Assembly: GCA_019096155.1 (NCBI GenBank)
Contig: JAHCVI010000005.1
Coordinates: forward strand, 816,468-880,467
Reading direction: 5' to 3'
Length of the DNA: 64,000 bases
DNA from: Staphylotrichum longicolle
Lineage: Eukaryota > Ascomycota > Sordariomycetes > Sordariales > Chaetomiaceae
The notes beneath the pieces are model-generated. The model was not told the origin of the DNA, did no database searches, and saw only the letters and a list, made by a program, of their open reading frames with translations. Positions within the stretch are counted from its first letter, which is position 1. Every line of letters begins with the position of its first letter. Position numbers and translations under genes: made by a program. This document shows positions 51,530 to 62,627 of this stretch, piece by piece.

Positions 51530-52310
51530 ACGACTAGGCATGCAGTTTGTCGATAGCGTTACCCACAGGGATGGTGGAGCCGCCACAGACGAGGACGCCG
51601 AGGGGGTCGGTATAGGGGCATTCCTGCCGGAGGAGCACGGCAGGGCCGACGAGGGGATAGATACAGCCGCCCTTATCGTCGTTGATAGCGCAGGGGGCGT
51701 TAGGGAGCGTCTCGATCGTAGCAAAGGTAACTGGTTCGAGGATGCGGGCTTCGTTCCAGTACTAGACGAAGATACCGCCGCTGGGCATGGCGGCGAGGAA
51801 GGGATATAGGCTGTTAGGGTGAGAACGGTCGAGCCAGTCCATATATAATGGGGCCTAGCCAGTACAGGCGGGTGCTATAGGTGGCATTGTAACGGTCTCA
51901 GGAGTGTATTGCAACTATCTGATGACGACTCTACGAGTATAACTGAGCTTGAAGAAAGAAAGAAAAGAAGAGAAAACGGCTAACGCGTCACATTGACTTC
52001 CGTCTGCCCAGAGGGAGACTAAGAATGAAAAGAGGTAAGCGTGATGGAGTCGTTGGCCAGGGGATGCCCAGGGGTCCCCGTCAGGGGTTGGGGTTGGCCG
52101 AGGGTCGCCGAGGCCTCTGCTGGGCTCAGCCCGTTACAGGCATCACTGGCCCAGCCACAGATATTAAGCTGACGGGCAGCCTTGTTGGGCAGAGTTACGC
52201 CGGCAGCGCAGAAGATGTCAAGTCTTGATGTAGAGGGTGCGGAAAGTCGGGGTGGCGAGGTCAAGCTCATAGGCATTAGTCTCGTTGCCAAGCCCAGTAG
52301 CACCCTTGGA
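51530..52310 (-). pseudogene. Glyoxal oxidase (copper radical oxidase) fragment, RIP-marked
   Basis: Segments on the minus strand read ETNAYELDLATPTFRTLYIK, then after a one-base shift DIFCAAGVTLPNKAARQLNI. Nearer the break come PLYMDWLDRSHPNSLYPFLA, MPSGGIFV, YWNEARILEPVTFATIETLP and DPLGVLVCGGSTIPVGNA. This resembles the Kelch-like part of fungal glyoxal oxidases, secreted copper enzymes that oxidise aldehydes and yield hydrogen peroxide. TAGs at 51855 (CTG*APLY) and 51762 (GIFV*YWNEA) stand at glutamine positions. The part between 51,900 and 52,020 is unrecognisable. The C-terminal copper-binding half is absent beyond 51,530. Confidence 0.6.
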
Positions 52311-52312
52311 TA

Positions 52313-52557
52313 TGAAAGTCCACTACAGCGCAAACGTCTTTCTCTCGCACTACCACTACCGAACCGAGTCCTGCAATCCGTTCAAGCAAGATTGGAAGAG
52401 GCGCCACATATCACCCTTTTCCTACATGTCGGTAGACGAGATCCAGTTCTTGGAACGAACGAAGGTGCTGCTGAAGGAGAGAGGTAAGGATACGCGATCC
52501 CAACCCCTGAACGCAAACTCGGCAACGGCAAGGACTCGAGCGTGCATAAAAAAATGA
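52313..52557 (+). other. Unrecognised coding-like fragment
   Basis: The frame begins KVHYSANVFLSHYHYRTESC and continues SVDEIQFLERTKVLLKERG up to a possible GTAAGG donor near 52,485. Composition is protein-like, but I cannot name a family. It starts exactly where the glyoxal oxidase similarity ends, so it is probably a piece of another gene joined there. Confidence 0.35.
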
Positions 52558-55450
52558 AGCAGGCAAGACCAGGGACTTGGCCCAAGACACAAAGGCTGCG
52601 GAGAGACGAGCTTGGGAGAGGGACGCGGGCAAGATACGTCCCAAATCTGCGGTATGAAGTTCAGGGCTGTAGGGAATGGAGCACGATGTAGAGGAAGAAA
52701 CAAAAAGATCGGCAACATTCGTAGAGGCACAGAGAGAGATAACTAATAGTCGCGACTTTCACATGGACGCGGCTTTTCTTTCCCACAAGTCATTACTCCC
52801 TCGTCGGCACTGCTGATTCTCTATATAGGAGACCCTCCCAGCCCCTCACTCGCTGGTGTAGCTTCCGGCTACCTAGGTACCTGGTACCTGACCAGTCCCC
52901 AGGCGCCACTAGTACACTGGCGCGCACCGAGTGTTGGGGAAGTGTGGGGATGGGATGAGCGGGTGGAGAAATCACTTTGGTCGAGCATCCACTTTCGCGG
53001 AAAGATCCGTCTGGGGTTTGTTTGTGATGGCGTCGTGGAAGGTCCACCAGGGACAGCGAGCGGGGCGACCCTAGGCACGTAGGGTTCTAGAACTTTGCAA
53101 TATCGGACATCGCGACGTCTTCCAATGCGCTCGGGTTCCACGTAGATTATTCATCGTCTCGTGAGCTTGTATTTGTCAATTATTGTGGATTCGACGAATT
53201 ATCGACGACGGAAAAGAGCGGATTTCGAACCCGCGAGCACGTACCTAGGCGGCCGACAACAAGGGGCCAAATTCTGGGCATCGTCGCGGGCCGTTTCGGT
53301 GTATGCCACCGAATTTCCGTGCTAATGCCAACCGATGGACACAGTAGCTTTCGCGGCGGTCGGTAAGTGAGTGTACCACGCGGATCAGGGTACGGCGCCG
53401 GGGTCGAGAGGCGGCCTTGTCTAGCGTTGGCTGTCAGTCCCGCTCCTGCGACGAACCAGCTCCACGAGTCCACAGGGCAGCAGGACTGAGCATCTCGGGC
53501 CATGACTGCTGATGGTTAGAGAAGCTCGAGCGCGTCAACGGTCAGAGGCGGTATGGTGGTACTTGCTCGGTGTCACTTTTCCGGAGGCGTTCGTTCGTTG
53601 CCTTCTAGCATCATCTTCTTCATAGCTGGATTGCAAGCCTCCAAGCCATTCTCTACGCTTCCCCTCAAGGCACCAGGGCAAACTTCCAGACCTATCCTCA
53701 GGCGTTTACACACTCTCCCGCACCATGCCATCCTCTTCGCCTTAGTCCCCTGCGAACCGTCACCCCTTGTAGCTCATCCTCGATATATTCCAATCAGCCC
53801 CCGTTCCCTATCCTTACTCGGGACCACTTCGCAATTCCTTCCTTCGGTAGCTCTTCGGGTTGCGCATCTCCTTCATCCATCCTCACTCCCATAGGGAAAA
53901 GACATATATATTTGGCCGTCTTCCCTATAGCAAACATATATTGAACGACCTATCGCCGGCCAAGAGCACATTCCCATAACATTATCCTTTGCCCCCAACT
54001 TTCCTTATTACAAAACCGCTTTCACTGCTCACCTAACATACGTCTTCGGTCTAACCCACACTCCTCTAAGCGGTTCGACAGAGGAACACCTCTGTCCACA
54101 TACGAAATATTAGAGAATGACAGGCGGCAGCTAGCAGACTTGGGACTTAAGTGCACTGTGAATCTTGATTAGAGTTTGGACCTGGATTTTCGGGCTTTGG
54201 CTAGGCTCTAATAAACCTTTTTTAGCACCTAGACTTCGGCAAACCGTTACAAATCAGTCAGGGCAGCTGAGGAGGGGAATTGGCCCAAGAGGCAACCAGG
54301 ACATAGGTCCGCCTCCGAAGCGAACATCGGGGGGCCACGGACAGGAGCTGGAAGGGCTAGGTAGTTTGCATCGAGGTCGAATTAGATAGAGTATCAACTA
54401 CAGCCAGCAGTTGGCGCGAGACTTAGGGTTAGAACGTAGGAGGCAAGCAGGAAGGCTGGGCCAGTTGCGAGCCCGCGAAGTCTCAGTCGGTATCACGATC
54501 CCTGCTAGACACGCCTAAAGTGTATTTAATATTCGTCACAGGCGCTCTACCTGCTAGCGGCCGCAGGATACAGTACCTAGTGACGTTAGGGTCAAGGAGA
54601 TGTATTTGGGCAAGGGCCTCGTCAGCACAATATGATCGCGGCCCACTCTCACATTGCTGAAAATCAAGGCATAGCATATTCAACACGGAGTTAAGTGACT
54701 ACTGCCTGAGCCCTGTCTGTATATACGTATAGATTACATTGATCATACACTCTAGTCCCTATACCAGTCCGTATCAGACGAAAATTGGGCCTCATAGTAG
54801 GCCACCCCAGGGCTTGCAAAACACAGTTGCAATAAACTATCCAGACCGGCGGTCCAAGGCTGAAACCAGCGCCGACGAAACACAATTCGTTGAACCCCCA
54901 TCAATTTGAACGCACTTGACTTTCCCATGTTTGCATATGAAATCCACAAGTCCCATCCAGGGTCTCCTCTCGCTCGCCACAAAGGGGGGCAGACCGTGCG
55001 CAGCGCCCGTGCGCGCAGGGGTTGTTCGGATCTCTTTTCTAACTTCCAACAACGCACGGTCGAGAATCTCGCGTCGTTCGTTCACCGATAACGCTATCCC
55101 CAACGTGGCGAGCCGGGCTAGGCGGCGTCAACAGCAGGCGTAAGCAGGCGAGTCCTGAATAGGCGTCGAGAGATACGAGTTGAGTTCGATAGAGCTTAGA
55201 GTAGCAGAGAAGCTAGGAAACACCGAGAAAACTATTACGCAAAGGCTAGCCCAGGCGAGCGGTCTCACCCATGGTTTACTACTAAGGGCGGCTTCCAGTT
55301 GACATCGTATCATCAATCATGATTGCATCTCATACAGACGTAGCACGTCAAAACAAGCAACCGGTCGTATATAAAACAAAGCAAAAGCTAACTCGTATTA
55401 ATACAGTATATAGAGGGCATATACTCCTATTTCTAAATAGACGGGACATC
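52558..55450. other. Gene-poor stretch
   Basis: No supported gene. A tRNA-like word (GGGTTCGAAATCC, minus strand, near 53,215) has no matching acceptor stem. Frames at 53.5-53.9 kb and 54.8-55.3 kb resemble no family. Many TAG triplets occur after 54 kb, as in the flanking decayed genes. Confidence 0.45.
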
Positions 55451-56260
55451 TTAGATGCGCATACTGGAGCTATTGTTGAACATATCCCCATCGTCCCGGG
55501 CCCGCTTGTGCATCATATCTATAAGCTCGTTCAGGATACGGAACTCTATCTTCAACTTGAGGCTATAGACGAACGCCTTATACACAGTCTGCAGGTCGTA
55601 GTTGTCGGTGTACTCGAGGACTAGGATTGGAATATCGAGGAGAATGATAAAGACGTTGACAACCAGCAGGTGGTGCCGCATCTTGCGAACAGCGTTGCCG
55701 TAGATACTATTTTCGGCGTCGAAGAAGGAGTAGCAGGTCTTGATGTAGATACCCGAGATGATAAGCTCCTGCAGACAGAAGATGGTGACTTGAACCCGTT
55801 CGTAGATCTGGTACACGGGGGTCCAGGAATTGACCGGCGAAGCGTTGGACCCGTACATAAGGATGATGATGGGGACGTGCAGAACACATGCGTTGAAGAT
55901 GATCATGGCTAGGACCATGCGCAGCCAGAAGGGATTCCGGAAGATGAGATGGAGCCGAGAGTAGAGGACGAGCGACTAGCCCGTGACCATGGGCACCCAG
56001 CCGACGGCCACGAGCGTGATGTAGAGGATATAGGTGTTCGACTTCATCAGAATCTTAAGGAGAAAGCCGATGGAATATGGTGCGATCCCATTGGTCGCGG
56101 CGAGGAAACTCCAGAAGTAGAGCCCCCGCCAGCGCTTGAAGGAGGAGAAGATAATGACGTTAAGCTCTATAACATTATAGAACGATATAGCTAGGAAGGC
56201 AATTATAGCTGGGCTAATGACCGAGCTGATGACCGACTTATCCTCTTCAAGTTTGCTCCT
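55451..56260 (-). pseudogene. DUF7703-like multi-pass membrane protein, RIP-marked
   Basis: The frame reads ISPAIIAFLAISFYNVIELN, YFWSFLAATNGIAPYSIGFL, YILYITLVAVGWVPMVTG, then stop, SLVLYSRLHLI, MIIFNACVLHVPIIILMYGS and EFRILNELIDMMHKRARDD. This order matches a fungal family of membrane proteins of unknown role (DUF7703-like) with about six helices. The TAG at 55975 falls between MVTG and SLVLYSR, where glutamine is usual. The start codon is not clear beyond 56,260. The C-terminus ends at TAA or TAG near 55,451. Apart from the single stop, the copy is well kept. Confidence 0.65.
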
Positions 56261-57834
56261 ATCCGTGGGGTTCCCAGTAACCTATCTTGGGTTGTTGCCG
56301 TCAATGCAACTGCCAGGAGTTGGGATGCAGGATGGCGATGGCTGTGACACCGTTGCTGTCGGGTGTGTTGGTTTGTTTGCGGGGTGTGTCGATAGGGTGA
56401 ACGAGCTGCCCTAGCGTCGGGGTGAGCACGATACTCTCATGACCATCTAGGCTTGTAAGGGGTGGTTGTCGTCCGGTTGTCGTCCGGTTGTCGTCCAGTC
56501 CAAGCTTTCGTCTGAACGACTTGCTACAGGACGAGGTAGACGAGGCAGAGGGTCAAATATACCATCGCTTGAGAAACCGCCGACGCGGTTATATATCTTC
56601 GTCTCCTCCAGACGCCAGTTTCCAACCCCTGGCTAGCTACATTGGCCAGACACTAATGGTGCTCAGCCTAACGTTGACGTGAACGTTGGCCAGCGCCACG
56701 CTTCATCGGTCTCGACACTTTAGCAATCGCCAATCCCCCTTGCCAGTTTCTAGCGCAAGCCATTGGAGCCATTCCACTGCCTATTTGGCCACCATCAGTC
56801 TCAGCGGGCAGTCTTGGCGTGTTCACGAGCCTGGAGTCCCTGGGCTGGGCTGGCAAGGACGAGATGTAACGACCAGTTTAACATTCGCCTTAGCCTGACC
56901 ACATGCCGATGTGCCCTGGGGAGCCCCTGCTGGCCGGTGAACCGGGCTTGGACGCTAGTTCTCCATGTTTGTTGCAGACAGAAGGTTATGGCCCGTGCCC
57001 GCGCAGAAAGAAGATGAACGTTGTGAGCCGATCCCCGATGGGGACAGAACTCACAAGGGCGCCTCTCGCCATCAATTTCGGACCCGCCCCCTCGTGGGGC
57101 ATCTCTTCTGGCCTGTGGCGTTCATAGCAACAGGGATGGCCAGACACGCCCCGAACGCCTCACTATGGCTCCCAGTACGCAACAGGCTTAGTCTACGGGG
57201 AAACGAATCTGGCCCAGCAGCTTGGGCGAGGTCAAGTTAAGCGAATGTGAAAATGACGAAAACCTTATCTGCCAGCAGAATTCATTGCCTCAACACTCCC
57301 CCTGCCCACGATGTAACTGGCAGTCACAAGTCCTTGCCAGCTGGCTTGGGTGCCCAAGAAAATTTGCATAAGAAGCAAAGCATTGGGATTAATAGTATTG
57401 TAAGGTTAGTGGCATTTGAATCTGAAATGGGCTTGTAAATGCTATGTGAATCTTGGGGGTACTTGCTTTCAATGGTCAAAGCGCACTGAGATGGTCTGTT
57501 TTGGGGTGGCAATTCAATTGTGGCCAGGGACACACCTAAGTAGAAGGAGATGTTAAATGTCACGCTTACGCTCGTCGAAAGGGGGCCCCCTTCCCTCTCA
57601 TAAGCACTTCCCCACATCAGCTGAAATCAGTTGCATAACGCTAACCAAATTCCCTGACTGTCCATCGGGGATCGGTGGATCAATCTAGCCCTCTAGTGCT
57701 CTCCTGGTGGAGATGCCCATAGATCATGGATAGCAATAGAGCTTCTCGACTCAGGCTCCAGACTCCGGCTGTCGACACTGCCCAGGCCTTGTTTCCTCCC
57801 CGGCAGAATCTGCCTCGGCGAAGATGACAAGGGA
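56261..57834. other. Intergenic, no gene recognised
   Basis: It contains a short minisatellite at 56,462-56,496. The rest shows no coding or RNA feature. The 57.7-57.83 kb part may be flank of the transposon remnant that follows. Confidence 0.45.
56462..56496 (+). repeat. 11-bp minisatellite
   Basis: Three consecutive units of GGTTGTCGTCC. It is noncoding as far as I can see. Confidence 0.85.
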
Positions 57835-59134
57835 CCCGTTCATTGCCGAAACGACGAAAGAGGATCCAAAGGTCATTGGCGAGTGGTTTACCTTCGTACG
57901 AAACGTCAAGGCTAGTACGGCATTGTAGATGACGATATCTACAACTTTGACGAGACTGGGTTCATGATGGGCATCATCTTCACTGGCATGGTGGTAACGA
58001 CCTCGGAAGGCCGTGGCAAGGCAAAGCTAGCCCAGCCTGGTAACCGCGCATAGGCAACAGTGATCCAAGGAGTCAATGCCTTTGGCTTGGCTATCCCTCC
58101 GTTCATTATCTTAGCGGAACAATACCACCTCGCTAACTGGTATACTGAGTGTAACCTCCCGGCCGATTGGCGCATCGCAACTACCGAGAATGGCTGGACT
58201 GCCAATGCAGTCGGCCTAGATTGGACTAAGCACTTCGACGACCATATAGCACCTCGTACAAAAGGTAAATACCGGTTGTTGATCCTCGACGGCCATGAAA
58301 GCCACCACTCGCCCGAATTCGAGCTCTACTGCCAGCAGAGCAACATCATCACACTCTGTATACCTTACATTCTTCGAACCTCCTCCAGCCACTCGATGTT
58401 GGCTGCTTTGGGCCGCTGAAGCAGGCGTACGGTCGCCAGGTCGAGGACTTGGTGCGTGCGCATATCAACCACATGAGCAAGCTCGAGTTCCTCTGTGCCT
58501 TTCGCCAGGGCTTCTTTGCTTCCATCGCCGAGAGGAGTATCCAGGGCGGCTTTGCAGGGGCTGGCCTAGTGCCGTACGATCCAGAGAGGGTTATTTCTAT
58601 GCCAGATATCAAGCTTCGTACGCCAACACCCCCAACCTCACGGCCTGGCACCGCACAGCGTTGGGTCTTCCAGACACCGCATAACCCCCGAGAAGCCAAC
58701 TCGCAGTCAACGCTTATCAAGACTCGCATTGCCAACTATCAAAATAGCTCCCCGACTTCGATGTTGGCTGCTGCTGGACCAGCTTAGCAAGGTACGATGG
58801 CTGTGATGCACGAGGTAACTCTTCTTCGTCTGAGGTGTCTTCGCTCCGTAAGGCCAACGACGCACTAAGCAAGCACCGGAGAGCTAAAAGAATACGTGTA
58901 CAGCTTGGAGGGTCACTTATTGTACAAGACCTACATGATGCACTAGGCCAGAGGGCCGTGGATGGGGAGGGAGCGCAAGAAACGCAGCTAAGTAGTAGTG
59001 GTACAGGGGCGGTTCATACAAAGGTTCGGTGCTGTGGTGTGTGCGGCAAGCCTAGCCATAGTGCCCGCACTTGCCAGGAGGCTGTAGAAGCATCTGATTC
59101 AGCTGTTTCTGATGTAATTATAGTTGGTTCGTAA
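57835..59134 (+). pseudogene. Pogo-type transposase remnant with C-terminal zinc knuckle
   Basis: Visible parts in order: DDIYNFDETGFMMG (first catalytic Asp), IQGVNAFGLAIPPFI, LLILDGHESHHSPEFELY (second Asp), then a frameshift near 58,385 and GPLKQAYGRQVEDLVRAHIN, RSIQGGFAGAGLVPYDPERV, and after more lesions ALSKHRRAKRIRVQLGGS and the knuckle CCGVCGKPSHSARTC. A TAG at 58051 replaces tryptophan in GNRA*ATVIQG, consistent with RIP on the opposite strand. The third catalytic Asp region (LQPLDV) is garbled at the frameshift. It cannot encode an active enzyme. Confidence 0.8.
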
Positions 59135-59395
59135 TGTTGTTGTTTTGTAATTGTCACGGCGGAACCCGACACGCGGAGAAGCACGGGCCCCCTGTAGGTT
59201 GAAGATCCTGCACCTCGCCCGTCGTGAGACCTGTTCGTAGCTCCTCGAGCTGCGTCTTGACAATTGAGCCTGCCCGTACCCGACGGAATAGAGCCTAGAC
59301 TGTAGTTAACACTGAATACAATCGCCTTCTGGTTACCTGTCCGTCTCGCCAGTGACAGTAATTGAGGATAGTTTTTGTTAGGTCGTAGAGAGGCC

Positions 59396-59453
59396 ACCAC
59401 TCGCTTATACCCACCGCTCGCTTATACCCACCGCTCGCTTATAAATTACGTTA
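59396..59453 (-). repeat. Right terminal inverted repeat with three inner units
   Basis: Read inward it gives ACGTAATTTATAAGCGAG, then GGTGGGTATAAGCGAG twice more. This is the longest version of the terminal repeat family in the window and shows that unit number varies (two or three) between copies. Confidence 0.75.
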
Positions 59454-59767
59454 ATGTTTGGTGATTTTGACAAACTTGCGTTTTCAGGGTTATATATGGA
59501 TTTTGTCGTGGACCACTCGCTTACATTGGCCACTCTTTGGGTCCACAAACCTTACGAATACCCGTCGGATAATACAGGGACGTCTGTTTTGCAGTGCATT
59601 TGTGGACAGGGATCCCAAGCTCCCTCCTGCCCTTACGTTGTGAGCGAAACTCGTTCTCAGGGGTTAGCCGCTCGCGCCGCCCCGGTCCCTCCCCAAAAGT
59701 CGCCGATCAGGCCGACCGAAAATACCACAAACACCGCACCGGGAAGGGGGACGCGTGCTGATGAAAT

Positions 59768-59807
59768 CGCCACTCGCTTATATTCGCCACTCGCTTATAA
59801 TGTACGT
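59768..59807 (-). mobile_element. Another pogo-type terminal repeat, right-end orientation
   Basis: Read inward it gives ACGTACATTATAAGCGAG, TGGCGAATATAAGCGAG and TGGCG. It has two inner units but no intact TA outside it (AA instead). It lies 200 bp upstream of the second RGS copy. No left end was found. Confidence 0.55.
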
Positions 59808-60014
59808 TTCGGACATTCCACTTTCTGCTCTTTCGTTCAGTCATCATCCCGATTCGCCGAGGCCCCTGAACGCACGGAGGCTGTTTGCCCTGATGGGACG
59901 AGCTTGGAAACCTGCTGCTAGACACCGCTTTCCAGCGACTTCAAAAAACAAGTCGCAGTCAATACCACCTGCTTCCGGGTCTCAGTCGTTTGTTTCTCGT
60001 CCATCCGATGTGTC

Positions 60015-60610
60015 ATGAATTCTGCTCAGTGCCAAAGCCTTCCCACGTTGGCCAGCATCCTCTCGGATACCGCCGCCCCCCCATGGACGCTAGACAAGTT
60101 CGTCGAACACCTCGTGGCCAACCACTCTCTAGAGACGCTAGAATTCATCCACTGGTCGTCGGTCTACCGCGCGTGCTATGAGCAACTGACATGCACCACG
60201 CTGAGCCGATCTACATCCTTGGCGCCGGAACACGAAGACCTACGAAGCCTTTGGGTAGGCCTAATCGATACGTATATCGCCCCGAACGGGAAGCGCGAAG
60301 TCAACCTCCCGTTCGACGTCAAGACTCGCTTGCTCGCTACCCGTCAATCCGATAATCCCCCAAGCCCGTCAATGCTGGATTCTGCTGTCAGCCTCGTCTA
60401 CGATCTCATGGAGGGTTCTCTGATACTTTCGTTCCTCAGCTCCCCGATTCCATCAAAATTGCCCGAGTCAGGACGCACTGGTCGGTGGCACCGCCGCAAA
60501 CTAGGGTGGACGTGTTGGTGGAATGGCGTAAGGACGCTGAGGCTTCGGCGGAGATTACGAGGCCTGTTGGGACAGGGTGTGGGAAGGTGGAAAAGAACGC
60601 TCTGGCATAA
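60015..60610 (+). pseudogene. RGS-domain protein, copy 2 (better preserved)
   Basis: From ATG 60015 it reads MNSAQCQSLPTLASILSDTA, KFVEHLVANHSLETLEFIHW and EHEDLRSLWVGLIDTYIAPN, then FDVKTRLLATRQSDNPPSPS and AVSLVYDLMEGSLILSFLSS. This is a fungal RGS fold without the RhoGAP, PX or membrane parts of larger RGS proteins. At a C run (TCCCCG, about 60,440) reading moves to HWSVAPPQTRVDVLVEWRKD and ends at TAA 60608. The same break occurs at the same place in copy 1, so it was inherited before duplication, or else my choice of frame is wrong there. If the shift is real, G-protein regulation is unlikely. Confidence 0.65.
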
Positions 60611-61064
60611 ACCGTGAACATTTAACACTGTAGTTCATGGTTAGTTAACGTATTTGAAAAGCGAGCGGATCAATTTCGTGCGCGACGCGCCTCTCTACCT
60701 ACATATTGAACGGACATGACCTACATTTGCGAACCACAGACAAGAACATTCCGCCGAGTCCAAGACGTGGCGCTGCCTCGTTATGTTGGGTAAAATATCT
60801 TCGATGCGCCGCGTCGAAGTCCGCCTCGAATCCTACGAACGGGACCCGTTGCGGAGCTCCTAGTAGGAGAGGCTTGGGATTCAGTCTTAGATCCACGTCC
60901 CTCTACAGTTCTCTTCAACTCTAGAACTGTAGAATTAGAGACGGTAACAAACTCCTGAATGCTAGTTGTTCAACGCTACATTTTTAAGCAACCTGCACGT
61001 TACTACAGTTTAGGGCATTCAAGTAAAAAGGATTCTCATCTTCCGTGGTATTACGTGTTAGAGG
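60611..61064. other. Intergenic, no gene recognised
   Basis: Nothing supported. A short inverted word pair (CTCTACAGTTCT and AGAACTGTAGA, about 60,901-60,933) is present. Confidence 0.4.
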
Positions 61065-62627
61065 TTATGGTCCCTCTGTCACTATCATTTTCCTGTTGCT
61101 GAGACCAAGGCCGGAGCCAATCTCCAGTTCCAGCATTCTCGCCGCGACCGCCGCTGCGGGATGGGTCGTAGACATCTTGGCCAATAGTAAGCGTGTGTGC
61201 GCCACTACCGACACCTTGACTTGGGCAGAGATCGGAATCCCGTCTTCAGTCATGACGAGCTCGTGCTCACTCATCTCGCTCCCGTTTAGGAACGGGGCAT
61301 CGTCACCTGAGCGGGGGTGCACATCAACCATGCAGGAGCCCCCATCCTCCATACCGAGGCTGAATAGGCCCGAGGCAGTGATAAAATAGGGTATGAATCC
61401 AGATACTCGGCGAAGTGTAAAGAGGTTGTAGGACTGAGCAAGTGACAGTATGGACTTGGCTACCTGAATGCAGATCTCGCGAGGTTGGACATAGGTATTT
61501 TCCATGGCGAGGCTGATAAATGGCCGGAAGGCGCAGAGGAGGCAAAAATGGTAGTACATGCTACACTGGTAAGCAGATCTGTGAATAAACGGCTATTGGG
61601 CGGGTGCAGGGATGGGAGGGAAGGTGCTCACTGAATGAACAGTACATAAGGGGTCCTGCCCTCATCGGACGCAAGGAGATTGCACAGATCTGCGTACCAG
61701 TCGAGACATCTTGGTTGCCAGCTTCCTATCTCGCCACGAGCAGCTTGAAGGTCCGACTGGGCAGGGGGTATGGTTTGGTATACCCATTCGGTCAGCTGAA
61801 ATAGCTTTGCCGCAAGGATACGGGTATTCCAGGATCGGGAGGTCTGTATGTCTACTCCGAGGTCGGTTTTTTCAGGTTTAAAGAGCAGATTTTATAAACC
61901 ACGTTTCAATACTCACTTGATCTCAGACTATCATCAGTCATTATTGTCTTTCCGGCAGCACCATACAGTTGGTCCGAGAGAACTGAGTTCTCTTGGACCG
62001 TCGGAATTGGGATGTTGAAAAGTCGCCCCGTCGTCAAGGAGAGCATGCTACGTGCCGTGATCAGAACCTGTCATCGAGGAAGCACGGTTCAGGGTATTAC
62101 CGGATCAGAGATACTGCACCGCAGTAAGAAGTATGGAGTGATTCGGCATAGCCTTCCTCTTCTACATGCACGAGCGAGTGCTGGCAAAGATCGCTGATGC
62201 TGGTGGTAAAAGATTCGGCATAAGCCTGAGCCTTTGTCTCCCGGCCACACCGTAGAGAGCAGAGCGAGAACATGCCAAGAGCTTGGATATCCGGAAGAGT
62301 TCTGGGCGCCTTTGTATCCTTGTTGTCGTTGTTGTCGTCCTCGATTGGAACACTGTTGCTGCTGCCCTTGCCGGCTTGACGTAGTCGGTTTTGACGACAT
62401 GCCTGCCCGTGCATATCCACCCGAGAACGCGCTGATGCTGGGCATTCATCGTCGCGGCTGATCTCCACTCCAAGGTGGCCGGCTTGGGAATGTGGAGTCG
62501 ACCAGGTTTCGGGGAGATCGTTTGTCGTTGGTGAGCCGAGAAACTTGAGAGTGGCCTCCAAAACTGCCCCGCACGCACGATTCTCCTCGGACATCACCCA
62601 ATGATATCGTCCGTGAAGAACCCACAT
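61065..62627 (-). CDS. Fungal transcription-factor middle and C-terminal region
   Basis: Reading with introns gives a continuous protein. RTLPDIQALGMFSLCSLRCG and AQAYAESFTTSISDLCQHSL come first, then (intron GTATCT to GACAG) VLITARSMLSLTTGRLFNIP, then (intron GTGAGT to GAGTAG) RILAAKLFQLTEWVYQTIPP. After an intron GTGAGC to CACAG come AYQCSMYYHFCLLCAFRPFI and FTLRRVSGFIPYFI. This is the fungal-trans (middle homology) region of C6 regulators. All three introns keep phase and no stop intervenes. I could not find a zinc cluster upstream (62.6-63.2 kb), so the gene may be 5'-incomplete, may use an unseen exon, or may lack the DNA-binding part. Confidence 0.6.

Larger units (their letters stand above)
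57835..59453 (+). mobile_element. 5'-truncated pogo-type transposon with right terminal repeat
   Basis: Transposase similarity begins abruptly near 57,840 (KEDPKVIGEWFTFVRN) and runs to the stop at 59,132-59,134. The right terminal repeat (59,396-59,453) holds three inner units of the type CCACCGCTCGCTTATAC, then the outer end TTACGT followed by TA. The left end and the helix-turn-helix part are missing. It belongs to the same subfamily as the fragment at 39.8-40.2 kb. Confidence 0.8.

Noticed and set aside
53205..53300. tRNA-like B-box word GGGTTCGAAATCC on the minus strand
   Set aside because: A T-arm can be drawn, but no matching 7-bp acceptor stem or anticodon arm is found in the 70-90 bases upstream.
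42488..56260. TAG/TAA read as glutamine (altered genetic code)
   Set aside because: Stops fall mostly at glutamine positions, but two pogo transposase copies have TAG at tryptophan positions, CAG codons remain common in the same genes, and frameshifts accompany the stops. RIP explains all of this better.
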